From: Bifidobacterium pullorum subsp. saeculare
GTDB taxonomy: Bacteria; Actinomycetota; Actinomycetes; Actinomycetales; Bifidobacteriaceae
Assembly (NCBI RefSeq): GCF_016899725.1
Contig: NZ_JACLYU010000004.1
Location: 57,215 to 121,214 of the forward strand
Direction: 5' to 3'
Length of the DNA stretch: 64,000 bases
The position numbers and the translations under genes were made by a program. The number at the start of each line of letters is the position of its first letter. The first letter of the stretch is position 1. The notes beneath the pieces are model-generated. The model did no database searches, was not told the DNA's origin, and worked only from the letters and a program-made list of their open reading frames with translations. Below, one piece after another: positions 53,484 to 62,594 of the stretch.

Positions 53484-53932
53484 GCGACGACCAGCTTAAA
53501 GAGCTGACGCAGGAAGTGGCAGGTCTGCGTGACCTGTTCCTGCGTCGCCTCGCAGATGACAAAACCACTAAACAACTCGTCCAGTCCGTGAATGCTAGTC
53601 TGACCAGACGCGATGCCATTGATCAATATAAGGTATTTGCGCCGATGATCAAGGAGCTGCTGCTCGCGGTGGACCGTTTGAAGTCCAATGACCCCAGCGC
53701 GGATCTCAACCAGTCCGTGGCTGATGAGCTGGTTACTGTGCTCTCCCGCTACGGCGTGGAGCAGATCGACACAGACGGAATCGTGGATCCCAAGGTCCAT
53801 GAGATCGTCGGATTGGACCCTTTGACGGATGGTGTACAGCCCGACACCATCGTCAAGGTGGTACGCACAGGATATTTGCTGTCCGGCAGCGTGCTACGAC
53901 CGGCTCAAGTGATTGTGGCAAGAAATAAGTAA
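53480..53932 (+). CDS. GrpE-like nucleotide exchange factor
   Basis: This 150-aa protein has a helical N-terminal half (QLKELTQEVAGLRDLFLRRL) and a C-terminal beta domain of GrpE type. The order GVEQIDTDGIVDPKVHEIVG, then TIVKVVRTGYLLSGSVLRPAQVIVA, follows GrpE closely, where the end normally reads GYLLGDRVLRPAMVVV. The long N-terminal dimer helix of GrpE is shortened. It overlaps the J-like gene by four bases (ATGA). With its two neighbours it completes a K-J-E set. The GrpE call comes from pattern recognition and needs a profile search. Confidence 0.72.
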   Translation: MSDDQLKELTQEVAGLRDLFLRRLADDKTTKQLVQSVNASLTRRDAIDQYKVFAPMIKELLLAVDRLKSNDPSADLNQSVADELVTVLSRYGVEQIDTDGIVDPKVHEIVGLDPLTDGVQPDTIVKVVRTGYLLSGSVLRPAQVIVARNK

Positions 53933-53944
53933 AGAGGTTTCGAC

Positions 53945-56917
53945 ATGGCGGCGGTAACGTTGGCTACTCTGCGTGATCGAATTGCACGGCAGTGCGAGGA
54001 GCTCAAGCAGGTCCATGCCCAGTATCTGGGCGCTATCGATACTCGTGATGCACAGATGACGTTCACTCAGGAAGCGCGTATTCGCAAAGCGAAAGCGGAT
54101 GCGAAGAAGCAGCTCATGGTGGCAAAGATACGTGCTTCTGATGCGATAACCGCCGCCGTCGCCGATGCCTCGTCTAGGGCCAAGACCCTAATTAGTCCTA
54201 AACTAGACAATTCCGCATTGCGTGTGGCCGAATATGTGCAATTGGGGCGATTCCTTATTGATGGTCGTAAAGCCGACATCAATGACGACATTAATATGCC
54301 GCTCATCGCCCCATTGCTCGGCCATGGCAATATCGTAGTCATCGGCAACAATGCCTCTGCGGACGGTTTTGTGCGTGCGATTATCGCCAAAGCGTTGCAG
54401 AACACCGAGCCAAATCAGCTGCAGCTCATCGCATACGATCCTCTGTTGCAGAATCCGCTGGCACCTTTTTCCGCTCTTGCGGAAGAAGATCAGAACATGG
54501 TCCGTACCGTGCAGGCATCAAACGGTCTGGGCAATAGTTTCGATGGAATTTTGGATGAATGCCGGGAGACGGTACAGCGCGTCGGCAATATCATGATGGG
54601 TGTGGAAAGCACGCTGGTGAACTACCGAAAAAAGGTAGGCATGCCCGTTGAGCAGTACACGCTGGTGACGTTATGCGACATTGCCAATAAGGATATACGA
54701 GAAGAAGATTACCGGCGAATCATGACGCTGGTATCTGAGGCGCCGCGATACGGCATTAGTTTTATTATTCGTGTACTTGATCCAAGGAATCTGCCTGAAT
54801 GGTGCTCTTTGGATGAGATCAAGTCAATAGGTACCAGTTTTGACCTCACCAAACATACACCGACGTGGAACGTCAGTGATACGTTCCCCATTGAACTAGA
54901 AAAGATGTCGGCTGCCGACGCTTTGAAGGCCGTGGCTGAGATCGCTGAAAAAGCACATAGCCTTAAACTGCCGATTGTGGACTTCAATGAGGTGCAGCCT
55001 CGGCATGATTGGGGCATGTCTACGGCGAAGGGCATTACCTTCGTGCTGGGTCGTGAGGGCATCGCCAATGCTGAAATCACCATAGGTGATGAACGATCAC
55101 AGAAACACAACATTCTCGTCACCGGTGCCGTAGGACAGGGTAAATCGAACCTGCTCAAGGTCATGATTTATAGCATGTGTTCTCGGTATTCACCGGATGA
55201 ACTGGAACTGTATCTACTTGATTTCAAGGACGGCGTTACGCTGGCACCAATGGCGCCAAGTGTGAACTCTCCCGCGTTCCTGCCGCATGCGAGAATTCTG
55301 GGTTTGCAGGCCGACCAGAACTTCGGTTTCGCGGTATTGGACTACATGCGCAAGGAGATTGAACGTCGTTCGCGATTGTTCAAACAGTATGATGTGGACA
55401 ACATCGCGAAGTACCGCGCAAAATGCCCGAATGAGAAGTTGCCGCGCATCGTGGTCATCATTGACGAATTCCAGATGCTGCTTAACGGTGGCAACGACAT
55501 CCTTGACCAAGACGCGGCGAAGAAACTGGAAGAAGATGTACGACTCGGACGAGCCTATGGCATTCATGTCATTCTCGCTTCACAAACGATTTCCGGCATT
55601 CAGGCTCTTGCCACGTCGGCACAGGGGCTGTTCGCTCAGTTCCCGATTCGCATCGGTCTGAAGAACTCTCCTGCTGAAGCCCAGGCCACGTTTGGCCAGA
55701 ATAATCTGGCAGCATCGCGCCTGCACTACCGTGGTCAGGCCATCGTCAACTTGGATTATGGCGCACCGGATTCCAACCGAACGATCATGGTCGCCATGGC
55801 CAAGGACGATCAGCTGGCGAATCTGCAGCAGCAATGGTATGAGCGTATCAAAAGCACCGTCAATGAGCCGATGGTGTTCGACGGGACCAGGCCGGCAAAT
55901 CTTGTACGTGATTTGGCTGAGCTTAAGCGTAAACGGATACTTGAGGGCCCCGTTACACGTGCATATCTTGGGCGGCCGGTTGCGGTCGACCCACGGCCGG
56001 TTTCGTTCAAAATCGATGACGGCATGGGACGCAATATCGCAATCATCGGTGGCGGCGTATCGCCCAACGCTTTGGATGAGGATCAGGACAACAATCTTGG
56101 TATTGGTTTGGTTGAATCGATGGGCTTGTCGCTGGCCGCTTCGACTCCTGCCGGCAAGGCACGATTCGTGGTCATCGACTGTCTGATTGACCGGGATCGC
56201 GAAGCCAACCATGTTGATGCATGGCTGCAGACCATGAAGGCACTCGGCCATGATGTGGAACTGGTCAAGCGGCGCGCCGCTATTGATTGGATCGATAAAT
56301 CCGATCAGTTGCTTAGCCTGCATCAGGAAACCGATCCTCCGGTGTATGTGCTGGTGTTTGCGCTTGAACGATGCGGGAATTTGGATCAGGCTCCTGTGGT
56401 ACCGGCTGCGGCTGCTCCATCGATGAGTAGTGGATCAACTGACAGCAATGCCTGGAATTCCACGACCAATTCTGCAGATGAGGATTGGGGCACCAAAGAC
56501 GATTCGAATGATGCGTGGGGTTCCTTGGACCTTTCGGTTACTTCGTGGAATTCGCCGTCGTCTGATTCCCCTGCAACGCCAAAGGAGAAATTGTTCCGGT
56601 TGTTCTCCGCTGGATCGATGGAGAACATCCACATGTTCATCTGGTGGTCGAGCTTCAGCGGCTATACCTCGTTGATGCAGCCGGGCTTGGCTCCGCAAGG
56701 TGTTTTCGATGGTAAAGTACTGCTTTTTGGCACTAGCGAATTGGCCAAGGACACTTCCTTTGATGGTCCTATGACTTCTTGGAACGGCGAAGATAACCGA
56801 GCCGAATTCAAGGATGTCGAAAGCATGACTGCATCGGTCAAGATTATTCCCTATCAGCCGCTTAACCCACAACAGTTGCAGGAGCTGGTGAAGGAGATGC
56901 GCCATGGCAACGAATAA
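53945..56917 (+). CDS. FtsK/EccC-like ATPase with one intact and two degenerate modules
   Basis: This is a 990-aa protein. Residues 1-85 are helical and coiled-coil-like. A first ATPase-like module (about 110-330) has no Walker A (GNNASADGF in its place). The second module is intact: Walker A GAVGQGKS (394-401), Walker B VVIIDEFQ with Asp507-Glu508, and ILASQTISGIQALATSAQGL. The third module (about 690-960) again lacks a P-loop (IIGGGVSPNA). An Asn/Ser/Asp/Trp-rich stretch lies near 825-875. No membrane helix is seen. Triple modules resemble EccC/EssC of type VII secretion, but those have membrane helices. ATG 53945 has AGAGG upstream. Confidence 0.82.
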   Translation: MAAVTLATLRDRIARQCEELKQVHAQYLGAIDTRDAQMTFTQEARIRKAKADAKKQLMVAKIRASDAITAAVADASSRAKTLISPKLDNSALRVAEYVQLGRFLIDGRKADINDDINMPLIAPLLGHGNIVVIGNNASADGFVRAIIAKALQNTEPNQLQLIAYDPLLQNPLAPFSALAEEDQNMVRTVQASNGLGNSFDGILDECRETVQRVGNIMMGVESTLVNYRKKVGMPVEQYTLVTLCDIANKDIREEDYRRIMTLVSEAPRYGISFIIRVLDPRNLPEWCSLDEIKSIGTSFDLTKHTPTWNVSDTFPIELEKMSAADALKAVAEIAEKAHSLKLPIVDFNEVQPRHDWGMSTAKGITFVLGREGIANAEITIGDERSQKHNILVTGAVGQGKSNLLKVMIYSMCSRYSPDELELYLLDFKDGVTLAPMAPSVNSPAFLPHARILGLQADQNFGFAVLDYMRKEIERRSRLFKQYDVDNIAKYRAKCPNEKLPRIVVIIDEFQMLLNGGNDILDQDAAKKLEEDVRLGRAYGIHVILASQTISGIQALATSAQGLFAQFPIRIGLKNSPAEAQATFGQNNLAASRLHYRGQAIVNLDYGAPDSNRTIMVAMAKDDQLANLQQQWYERIKSTVNEPMVFDGTRPANLVRDLAELKRKRILEGPVTRAYLGRPVAVDPRPVSFKIDDGMGRNIAIIGGGVSPNALDEDQDNNLGIGLVESMGLSLAASTPAGKARFVVIDCLIDRDREANHVDAWLQTMKALGHDVELVKRRAAIDWIDKSDQLLSLHQETDPPVYVLVFALERCGNLDQAPVVPAAAAPSMSSGSTDSNAWNSTTNSADEDWGTKDDSNDAWGSLDLSVTSWNSPSSDSPATPKEKLFRLFSAGSMENIHMFIWWSSFSGYTSLMQPGLAPQGVFDGKVLLFGTSELAKDTSFDGPMTSWNGEDNRAEFKDVESMTASVKIIPYQPLNPQQLQELVKEMRHGNE

Positions 56918-57473
56918 GATCGCCTCATACCAGCGGTTGGTTGAGGACATCAACGTCAAGCTCAACAGTGCGGCGCGTGTCAACACCGATGCCGAACGGC
57001 AAATGGACGCGACATTGAAAAAAATCGATGCCGATGCACAATCACAACGTAAACAGGCGGTGGCGCAGCGTCAGGAAGCGCAATCCGAATATCGCAAGAT
57101 AGCGGACATGCTGGCATCTGATGCGTATCAGTCGGTCAACGTGCGTATTCCTCCAATGGTCCGGCCCATAAAAACGAGTACGGATATTTCGGTGTTGGCA
57201 GCTAAGCAGCGCAATATTTCTGGGCAAATCGTCTCGCTATTGTCGGCATTTGTTCGCCAGCAAAAAGCCGAGGCAGAAGCAGCTGCAGCGCAGGCCGTTG
57301 CCGCAGCTCGAGCGAGAGCGGCAGCAGCCGAGGCATTGGCGCGCCGTCGTGCAACGATGAACAAACCGGTGCCTACGCCCAAGAAAAAACCGAATATCGC
57401 ATTGATTGTGGGTATTGCCATTGGTGTGGCTGTAGTAATCGGCATTGCGGTTGCGGCCGTATTGCAGATATAA
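56904..57473 (+). CDS. Coiled-coil protein with C-terminal membrane anchor
   Basis: This 189-aa protein belongs to no family I recognise. Two long helical regions rich in Ala, Gln, Lys and Arg (about 1-75 and 100-152) flank a short segment, SVNVRIPPMVRPIKT. A Pro/Lys stretch then leads to one hydrophobic helix at about 163-189 (IALIVGIAIGVAVVIGIAVA), so it looks tail-anchored with the coil in the cytoplasm. It overlaps the end of the ATPase gene by 14 bp, implying tight coupling and possibly a membrane tether for that ATPase. Confidence 0.75.
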   Translation: MATNKIASYQRLVEDINVKLNSAARVNTDAERQMDATLKKIDADAQSQRKQAVAQRQEAQSEYRKIADMLASDAYQSVNVRIPPMVRPIKTSTDISVLAAKQRNISGQIVSLLSAFVRQQKAEAEAAAAQAVAAARARAAAAEALARRRATMNKPVPTPKKKPNIALIVGIAIGVAVVIGIAVAAVLQI

Positions 57474-57534
57474 AGCTAGCCAGAGAATAACGATTGTCCT
57501 TTATCACCAACAACTATTAAAAAAGGAGCACGAT

Positions 57535-57798
57535 ATGGCATCTCAGCTTGATCAGGTAAAGCAGAGCGTAAGGGTATTGGCTAACAATTCCGATAAGATC
57601 GGAAATCAGCTTGCGCCGTTTACTCAGAAGTTTGCGCAGGAGTCTCAGAAGGTGATTGCGGCCATCGGCGATACCGCGCAGGGCACCGATAAGCAGATCG
57701 CGAATATCCTGCAAGCCGCATCCCAATCGCTGCAGCAGACGGTTGCTGCATTGAAGCAGGTGAAGCAGGCCGGCGATCAGTGGGTTGGAAGGGCCTGA
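57535..57798 (+). CDS. Small helical-hairpin protein (87 aa)
   Basis: This 87-aa protein is made of two amphipathic helices (about 4-42 and 52-80) joined by a loop GDTAQGTD. Size and shape recall WXG100 proteins of type VII secretion, but there is no central WXG; the only Trp is in DQWVGRA at the C-terminus. The ribosome-binding site AAAGGAG is the strongest in the island and the gene is followed by a perfect hairpin, which suggests high expression. Function is unknown. Confidence 0.7.
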   Translation: MASQLDQVKQSVRVLANNSDKIGNQLAPFTQKFAQESQKVIAAIGDTAQGTDKQIANILQAASQSLQQTVAALKQVKQAGDQWVGRA

Positions 57799-57809
57799 TA
57801 TTGGCATTT

Positions 57810-57847
57810 TTGTTGGTTGGCATCCTATACGGAATGCCAACCAACAA
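57810..57847 (+). other. Perfect 14-bp hairpin between the two small genes
   Basis: TTGTTGGTTGGCAT and its exact complement enclose a 10-nt loop. No T-run follows; AAGGATGGAG, the next ribosome-binding site, comes directly after the stem. It may stabilise the upstream mRNA or act as a partial terminator. Confidence 0.75.
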
Positions 57848-57864
57848 AGGATGGAGTGATTGTT

Positions 57865-58068
57865 ATGAGCAGCGGTTCGAATGAGGCGCTCAGAATAGCC
57901 GCGGAGCTGATTGCACTGCAAAAGGATATCGTGGGGTTGCAAAATCGCGTATCTGATGTCATTGGCAATACTGCGACATTGAAGGATATACAGATAGTGC
58001 AAAGGCTTAGAGCGGCATCTGACGAACTCGGATTGACAGCTTGCTTGCTGCAGCAAATCAGGATATAG
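57865..58068 (+). CDS. Small helical protein (67 aa)
   Basis: This 67-aa protein is predicted to be mostly helical: SNEALRIAAELIALQKDIVG and a second helix LKDIQIVQRLRAASDELG. It has no signal peptide, no Trp and no known motif. GGATGGAG lies upstream of the ATG at 57865. With the 87-aa gene it could encode a heterodimer, as ESX small proteins do, but this is inference. Confidence 0.6.
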   Translation: MSSGSNEALRIAAELIALQKDIVGLQNRVSDVIGNTATLKDIQIVQRLRAASDELGLTACLLQQIRI

Positions 58069-58126
58069 ACATCTTTCATGTTTGTATGATTTGTAGGGGG
58101 AGCGAACATGATGGAGGCGATTCTAT

Positions 58127-58738
58127 ATGGGTGAATATGCAGAGACACTAGATCTCAATAAATTGGAGGAACCGGCATACGTCTGGATTGGCAAGGAGTT
58201 GCCTGCATTTTTACGGGATGATGACGACGACGCTATCCCGATGATAGTTGCATTGGACCGTTTTAGAGATTTTCCGCCATCTTTTTCAGATGTTATTCGG
58301 TACATGGCTACCCCTCGCGAGGAATCGGAGCTTAAGAACTGGCTACGCAATCAGCAGGCTCCTGATGATTTCATTCCATGGTTGGTGCAGGAAAAAGCGA
58401 TTCTTAGAATTATGCCCAAAGAACGGCTATCTGACTCATTTGCCGGAATACATCTTGAGCCATATGGCAGGCGCTTGCCTGAACAAGGACAAGAGATGAT
58501 TCCTCAGCCTACATTGAGCAATGTCATGATGTCCTCAAATCCGGAACAGGCCGATAAAGAACTTTCGCAAATTATGACTAATGTTCTTTTTTCCAGCCCG
58601 TGGCAGGATCTGCCTACGGTAATTCGTCAGGTGGCTTCGTCGTTGCATATTGATGAGTCGAAAGTATCGGATACGACTATGGCTTCACTGCCGGAGCTTC
58701 TCGCTAATGATTATGCCTTTTTGCTGTTGATGGAGTAG
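58127..58738 (+). CDS. Hypothetical protein (203 aa)
   Basis: This 203-aa protein belongs to no family I recognise. It is acidic, with an Asp run (RDDDDDAIP) near residue 32 and short hydrophobic patches but no membrane helix or signal peptide. The N-terminal half has Trp and Pro-rich segments (YVWIGKELPAFL, RDFPPSFSDVIRYM), while the C-terminal half is helical. GGAGG precedes the ATG. It lies three bases before the next gene, so they are co-translated. Confidence 0.65.
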   Translation: MGEYAETLDLNKLEEPAYVWIGKELPAFLRDDDDDAIPMIVALDRFRDFPPSFSDVIRYMATPREESELKNWLRNQQAPDDFIPWLVQEKAILRIMPKERLSDSFAGIHLEPYGRRLPEQGQEMIPQPTLSNVMMSSNPEQADKELSQIMTNVLFSSPWQDLPTVIRQVASSLHIDESKVSDTTMASLPELLANDYAFLLLME

Positions 58739-58741
58739 CGG

Positions 58742-60055
58742 ATGAGCAACCTTGCCAATGCACATGCGAATTATGTTGAAAACCAACAACGACAGCATAA
58801 TCATCATCAGTTCTTTCGCTGTGTTGATGCCTTTAATGAAAAGGCGTCCGAATTCTTATCGAAAGTGGATGAGAAACTCGAGAATGCGGATAATTTCTTA
58901 GGAGGCAAAGCGGTAGAGCGTTTTGGTGCGCTAACCGTACTCGCTTCTCTGCTGGATAAAGGGTGGGATCTTGCTGTTATTCCTACGGGAGACGATGATA
59001 ATAATCTTCAATCCCTGGGAGATATGTTTGGCGATTTAAAGCCGGACCAAATCAAATCCTTTTTTGATGGACTTCCAGATATTCCAATGCTTAAACCGCT
59101 GAAAAGTGATTTATTTAAAGGCTTTATTGTACAGTGTGCTGCAGGACGTCACAAACCAAGCGAATTATTCTCGCTGAAGAGTTGCAAGGATTTCGTCTCG
59201 GAATCTCTTATCAGCAAAGATGGTGTCTTGCATAGTCTAATTTTGGACGGAGCTATGGCTGTTAACCCATTATTGGGCACTGGAGTCATGATCGCTACTT
59301 TTGCATATAACGCTGGAAGTGCGTTATTGAGTCTACGGAAGACATATGTGGAACGGAAAGCAGCGAAGGGGCAGCAAAAGCGATTAGCGAAAAACATTGC
59401 CAGAATGAATGCCGCAACCGGCCATGGTTATGATTCCCATTTGGATGGTGAGGCCGCGGCTAGAGAGTTTATGGACAAACTTAATGGCAAAAAGTTATCT
59501 GCAGAAGAGATCGCCGGTATCCGCGCGTATCTTGAGGAAAAAGAGGCTAATCGCGTTGGACAGTATATTTCCGGTGATTTGGACGGAAAATCAGCCAAAG
59601 AACTGAATGGTTATCGGCTGGCTATGGGCGTGGCTGCAGGTGCTGCAGGTGCCGCCGCCCTGCAATTCCTTATGAATCATGGTGGAATACAGGCCGCTGG
59701 CGAATCGCTGCTAGAAGTTGCGGGAGACGTCTCAGGCGTGGGAGGGGGAGGCTCTTCCGCTGTTCCCGGTGTCGTCGAGGTTAGCGGTTCAGCCTCCGTG
59801 AGAAGCATTAAAAGCGCTCTGCTGGCAATCGCCAAAGAGGTGCAGAACTACCAAGGTCGACTCAACACGTATGAAGGAGAAATCACCAAGTTGGGCAATG
59901 CGTTGCATTCCTATACTCGAGGTACTAATGACTCCGACATATCGGCGGCTTTATCCCAACTGCAGACGGCACGCACTAATCTGAGAACAGTGAGTCAGAA
60001 GTATTTGCCTCAAGTCATTCAACTGACTAAGGAATACGCCACCATCCAACTGTGA
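58742..60055 (+). CDS. Large helical protein with hydrophobic segments (437 aa)
   Basis: This 437-aa protein is not assigned to a family. The N-terminal 50 residues are Gln/Asn/His-rich and coiled. Hydrophobic stretches lie at about 169-197 (LDGAMAVNPLLGTGVMIATF) and 293-311 (LAMGVAAGAAGAAALQFLM). A Gly/Ser linker at 330-345 separates a C-terminal helical bundle (352-437) with no Trp. The pattern of a pore-like middle and helical ends could suit a secreted or membrane effector, but no toxin motif is visible. It ends the operon at a strong terminator. Confidence 0.65.
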   Translation: MSNLANAHANYVENQQRQHNHHQFFRCVDAFNEKASEFLSKVDEKLENADNFLGGKAVERFGALTVLASLLDKGWDLAVIPTGDDDNNLQSLGDMFGDLKPDQIKSFFDGLPDIPMLKPLKSDLFKGFIVQCAAGRHKPSELFSLKSCKDFVSESLISKDGVLHSLILDGAMAVNPLLGTGVMIATFAYNAGSALLSLRKTYVERKAAKGQQKRLAKNIARMNAATGHGYDSHLDGEAAAREFMDKLNGKKLSAEEIAGIRAYLEEKEANRVGQYISGDLDGKSAKELNGYRLAMGVAAGAAGAAALQFLMNHGGIQAAGESLLEVAGDVSGVGGGGSSAVPGVVEVSGSASVRSIKSALLAIAKEVQNYQGRLNTYEGEITKLGNALHSYTRGTNDSDISAALSQLQTARTNLRTVSQKYLPQVIQLTKEYATIQL

Positions 60056-60074
60056 GCCGTGCGGTGACGGCATG

Positions 60075-60113
60075 ATGGGGGCTCTCACCAGAACGACTGA
60101 TGAAAGCCCCCAT
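60075..60113. terminator. Bidirectional terminator between the island operon and the NERD gene
   Basis: ATGGGGGCT pairs with AGCCCCCAT, extended by TCA/TGA; the hairpin is followed by TTCATATAT. It lies between two convergent stop codons. Confidence 0.75.
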
Positions 60114-60125
60114 TTCATATATCTA

Positions 60126-62594
60126 CTACGCTCCCGCATTGAGCAACTGCTCGAGTACCGGCTTGGCTGCGGAGTAGAAACGGACATCTGGATATGTTGT
60201 ATCCGGCAAGGAAATTACCGCGTGACTGCGTTCCAAAGTAGCGGTCGGATTATCCCGAGTGGAGAAACGATCACCTAGAACCGCTGTTGCAGCTAAGGAA
60301 TCAACCGCGCCGAAACAGATACGCATCTGACAAGCATCCATCAGGGCTTTCGGCAAACCGTACTGACTGGGCTGCTGCCCAGACAGTACGACGATGATAC
60401 CGGCCTGTCGGCCGGACTCGATGATCTCTTGCAAAAGAAGTTTGATTGATTTGATTGCGTCAAGATCCTCCTCGGAAACATAGCCGTCGTTGGGATCCGG
60501 ATTGAACAGGCTGCCGCATTCATGAACGAACAACATTACTGGTTTGAGACGCTTGCTGGTGGGCATTGACCAATAGTCGCCATTGGGCTGCAACCGCCTG
60601 ATGAGGAACAGCCGAGAATCGACCAGCTTTCTCACCGCTTGCACCTCGCGCAATATCGCGCCGAAGCCTTGAGAACGAGCAGTGAATTCTTTGAATGCGG
60701 GTTTGTATGCGTCAAGATAAGCTGTGTTCTTGCAATCGATGAATCGCACGAATGCATCAGCTCGCTTCGCCATCAGAACGGTTGCGAACAACATATGTGT
60801 TATCTCGCCATTACCGGCCATGCCGGCTGCCGTCACTCCGGAGACGCCTTGGAAAGCTAGCCGTACCGGTTTCCCCTCCGGGTCAAGTCCGCAGTCATAG
60901 CTCAATTCGGAGGCGTTCACCTGCGGCACTTGCGTGAGCGTGTACTGGGAGTTTGAGGCTTTCGGACCATTCTTCGTTGGCTGCGCGGTATGACGAGATG
61001 TCGGGGTGGTGTGCGCCGTACGAGATGAAGTGGAGGCCGGCGTGGGCTGAGATGGTGTGCCATCAGGCCGGGCAAAGGGATCCCATTGAGAGGCTGCCGG
61101 GCGTGAGGCTGATTTCGGGGTCTGCGCGGTATGCGAAGCACTGGAATTGGCGGCACGAGACGCTTTTGATGGAGGTACCCAATCGTCATCATCATCCGTA
61201 TCGTCATTTCCCCAGCCCTTGGGCAACGATGATGGTGCTGTGCTGGATCTGCTCGCAGAAGATCGTTTGGGAGTTGGGCCGGATGATTCAGCTGCATGTG
61301 GCTGATGGGATGTTGAGGAATCCGAGCATGACGTGCGTGGGCTTTCCGTATCCGTAGAAGATTTCGCACGCGAAGGAGAGGAGCTCCGCGGTGGGCGGGA
61401 TGTACTGCTTCCGGCAGCACGTTTGTTTGATGACGTCTTTCGGGAGCGGGAGCCTCGCTGATCATCTGACGAATCGCCGCCAGTATGCTGTCCTTTATCG
61501 CTTTTGCTCCGTTCGCTGCGAGAGCTTCCGGCCTTTTTGCCGCTGTTCAGCTCATCGACGTCCCTATCCGCATCAAAGGTCGGCTTCGGCCATGCGGATT
61601 CGTTCACCGGAGCCTGAGCGTCGATAGCTGGGCAGGTATAAAGCTTGGTCATTGAGGCAAGGAACCCTTCCAGCGAGGTTCTGGGCACAAAACCTCGATT
61701 GGCAGGAAGCATTCGATTGACGATAGCTAAAAATGACGAATAGGAATATGCGGGAATGCCGCCGGGCCAAGTGATGTCGCTGTCTAGTGTGGCTTCTCCC
61801 GATTCGCCGGGAACCAGAACGACGAACGCGTCGATTTGCAGATCAGAGTAGCGCGGAAGCAGGTATTTGTTGAGGTTTTCGCGTGCCCAGTTCATGTTCA
61901 CGGAGAAAATATACGGATCGTGAGCCACTACGCGAGCCGCGGGATAGACGCAGAACATCGCCTTGTCTGGAATCAACGTGTGATATGCGAGACCGGCACG
62001 ATAATTCTTTACGTCGATAAGCAACAGGTGGTTGTCGATGAGCAGCACGCAGTCGATGTCCGCGCCACCATCATCGCGTTGCCCTTCCTGCGTAGGGCGG
62101 GACAATGACCAGAAAGAAACACAACGATCGAGAATGCCGTCACGACTAAGTAGTTTGGCGAATATCTGCTCGCCTGCAGCGCCAGAGGCGACTTGTTGAT
62201 GACCGAAGCCGCTCTCGCCAAGACCGGAACCGGGCTTGCCGTAGATACGGCGCCCGTGGATGGGAAGGGACTTTATTGAGTAGAACTTCTTTCTTTGTTC
62301 CGACGTGATTCGTGGCACTAGAGAGTCGTCTATTTGCGGAGACCGGGAATTGCCTTGGATGGTTTGCAGCTCGTAACGGCTGATAGCGGCGGGCCATGCC
62401 GCACGAATCTCTTCTTCCGTGGCGCGTTTGATGTATTTTGCTCCCGCCCCGGCCGATGTCGGGGTATATGGGAGAGAGGTGGTGAAAGGCGTGTCCTCGA
62501 ACGGCGAAGAGCCATAGGGAGAGAATGGCCGCTGCGCGTGTGAGAACGGCGGTTGGCTCTTGGTATCGCCGGATAGAAAATCAAACAGGCCCAT
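60126..62594 (-). CDS. NERD-type nuclease domain fused to a degenerate FtsK/TraD-like ATPase domain
   Basis: This is an 822-aa protein. Residues about 130-300 match the NERD fold: Glu142 in ASGAAGEQIFAKLL, Asp181 in GGADIDCVLLID and the DVK triad in LLLIDVKNYRAG (Asp194, Lys196). Residues 345-555 form a Ser/Thr/Arg-rich linker with an acidic patch. The C-terminal domain (about 575-820) follows FtsK-type ATPases, but the P-loop reads GMAGNGEIT (Lys to Glu597, Ser to Ile598) and Walker B reads MLFVHE (Asp to His691). It should therefore not hydrolyse ATP. The ATG at 62594 has AAGGAG upstream. It is convergent with the operon. Confidence 0.78.
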   Translation of the reverse strand: MGLFDFLSGDTKSQPPFSHAQRPFSPYGSSPFEDTPFTTSLPYTPTSAGAGAKYIKRATEEEIRAAWPAAISRYELQTIQGNSRSPQIDDSLVPRITSEQRKKFYSIKSLPIHGRRIYGKPGSGLGESGFGHQQVASGAAGEQIFAKLLSRDGILDRCVSFWSLSRPTQEGQRDDGGADIDCVLLIDNHLLLIDVKNYRAGLAYHTLIPDKAMFCVYPAARVVAHDPYIFSVNMNWARENLNKYLLPRYSDLQIDAFVVLVPGESGEATLDSDITWPGGIPAYSYSSFLAIVNRMLPANRGFVPRTSLEGFLASMTKLYTCPAIDAQAPVNESAWPKPTFDADRDVDELNSGKKAGSSRSERSKSDKGQHTGGDSSDDQRGSRSRKTSSNKRAAGSSTSRPPRSSSPSRAKSSTDTESPRTSCSDSSTSHQPHAAESSGPTPKRSSASRSSTAPSSLPKGWGNDDTDDDDDWVPPSKASRAANSSASHTAQTPKSASRPAASQWDPFARPDGTPSQPTPASTSSRTAHTTPTSRHTAQPTKNGPKASNSQYTLTQVPQVNASELSYDCGLDPEGKPVRLAFQGVSGVTAAGMAGNGEITHMLFATVLMAKRADAFVRFIDCKNTAYLDAYKPAFKEFTARSQGFGAILREVQAVRKLVDSRLFLIRRLQPNGDYWSMPTSKRLKPVMLFVHECGSLFNPDPNDGYVSEEDLDAIKSIKLLLQEIIESGRQAGIIVVLSGQQPSQYGLPKALMDACQMRICFGAVDSLAATAVLGDRFSTRDNPTATLERSHAVISLPDTTYPDVRFYSAAKPVLEQLLNAGA

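Noticed and set aside
57535..57798. Direct call of the 87-aa protein as WXG100/EsxA
   Set aside because: Size and helices fit, but there is no central WXG and no EccD or EccB-type partners in the island, so only a resemblance is noted.
60917..61465. Separate protein inside the NERD-ATPase gene
   Set aside because: It is the Ser/Arg-rich linker read in another frame; no ribosome-binding site or domain supports it.
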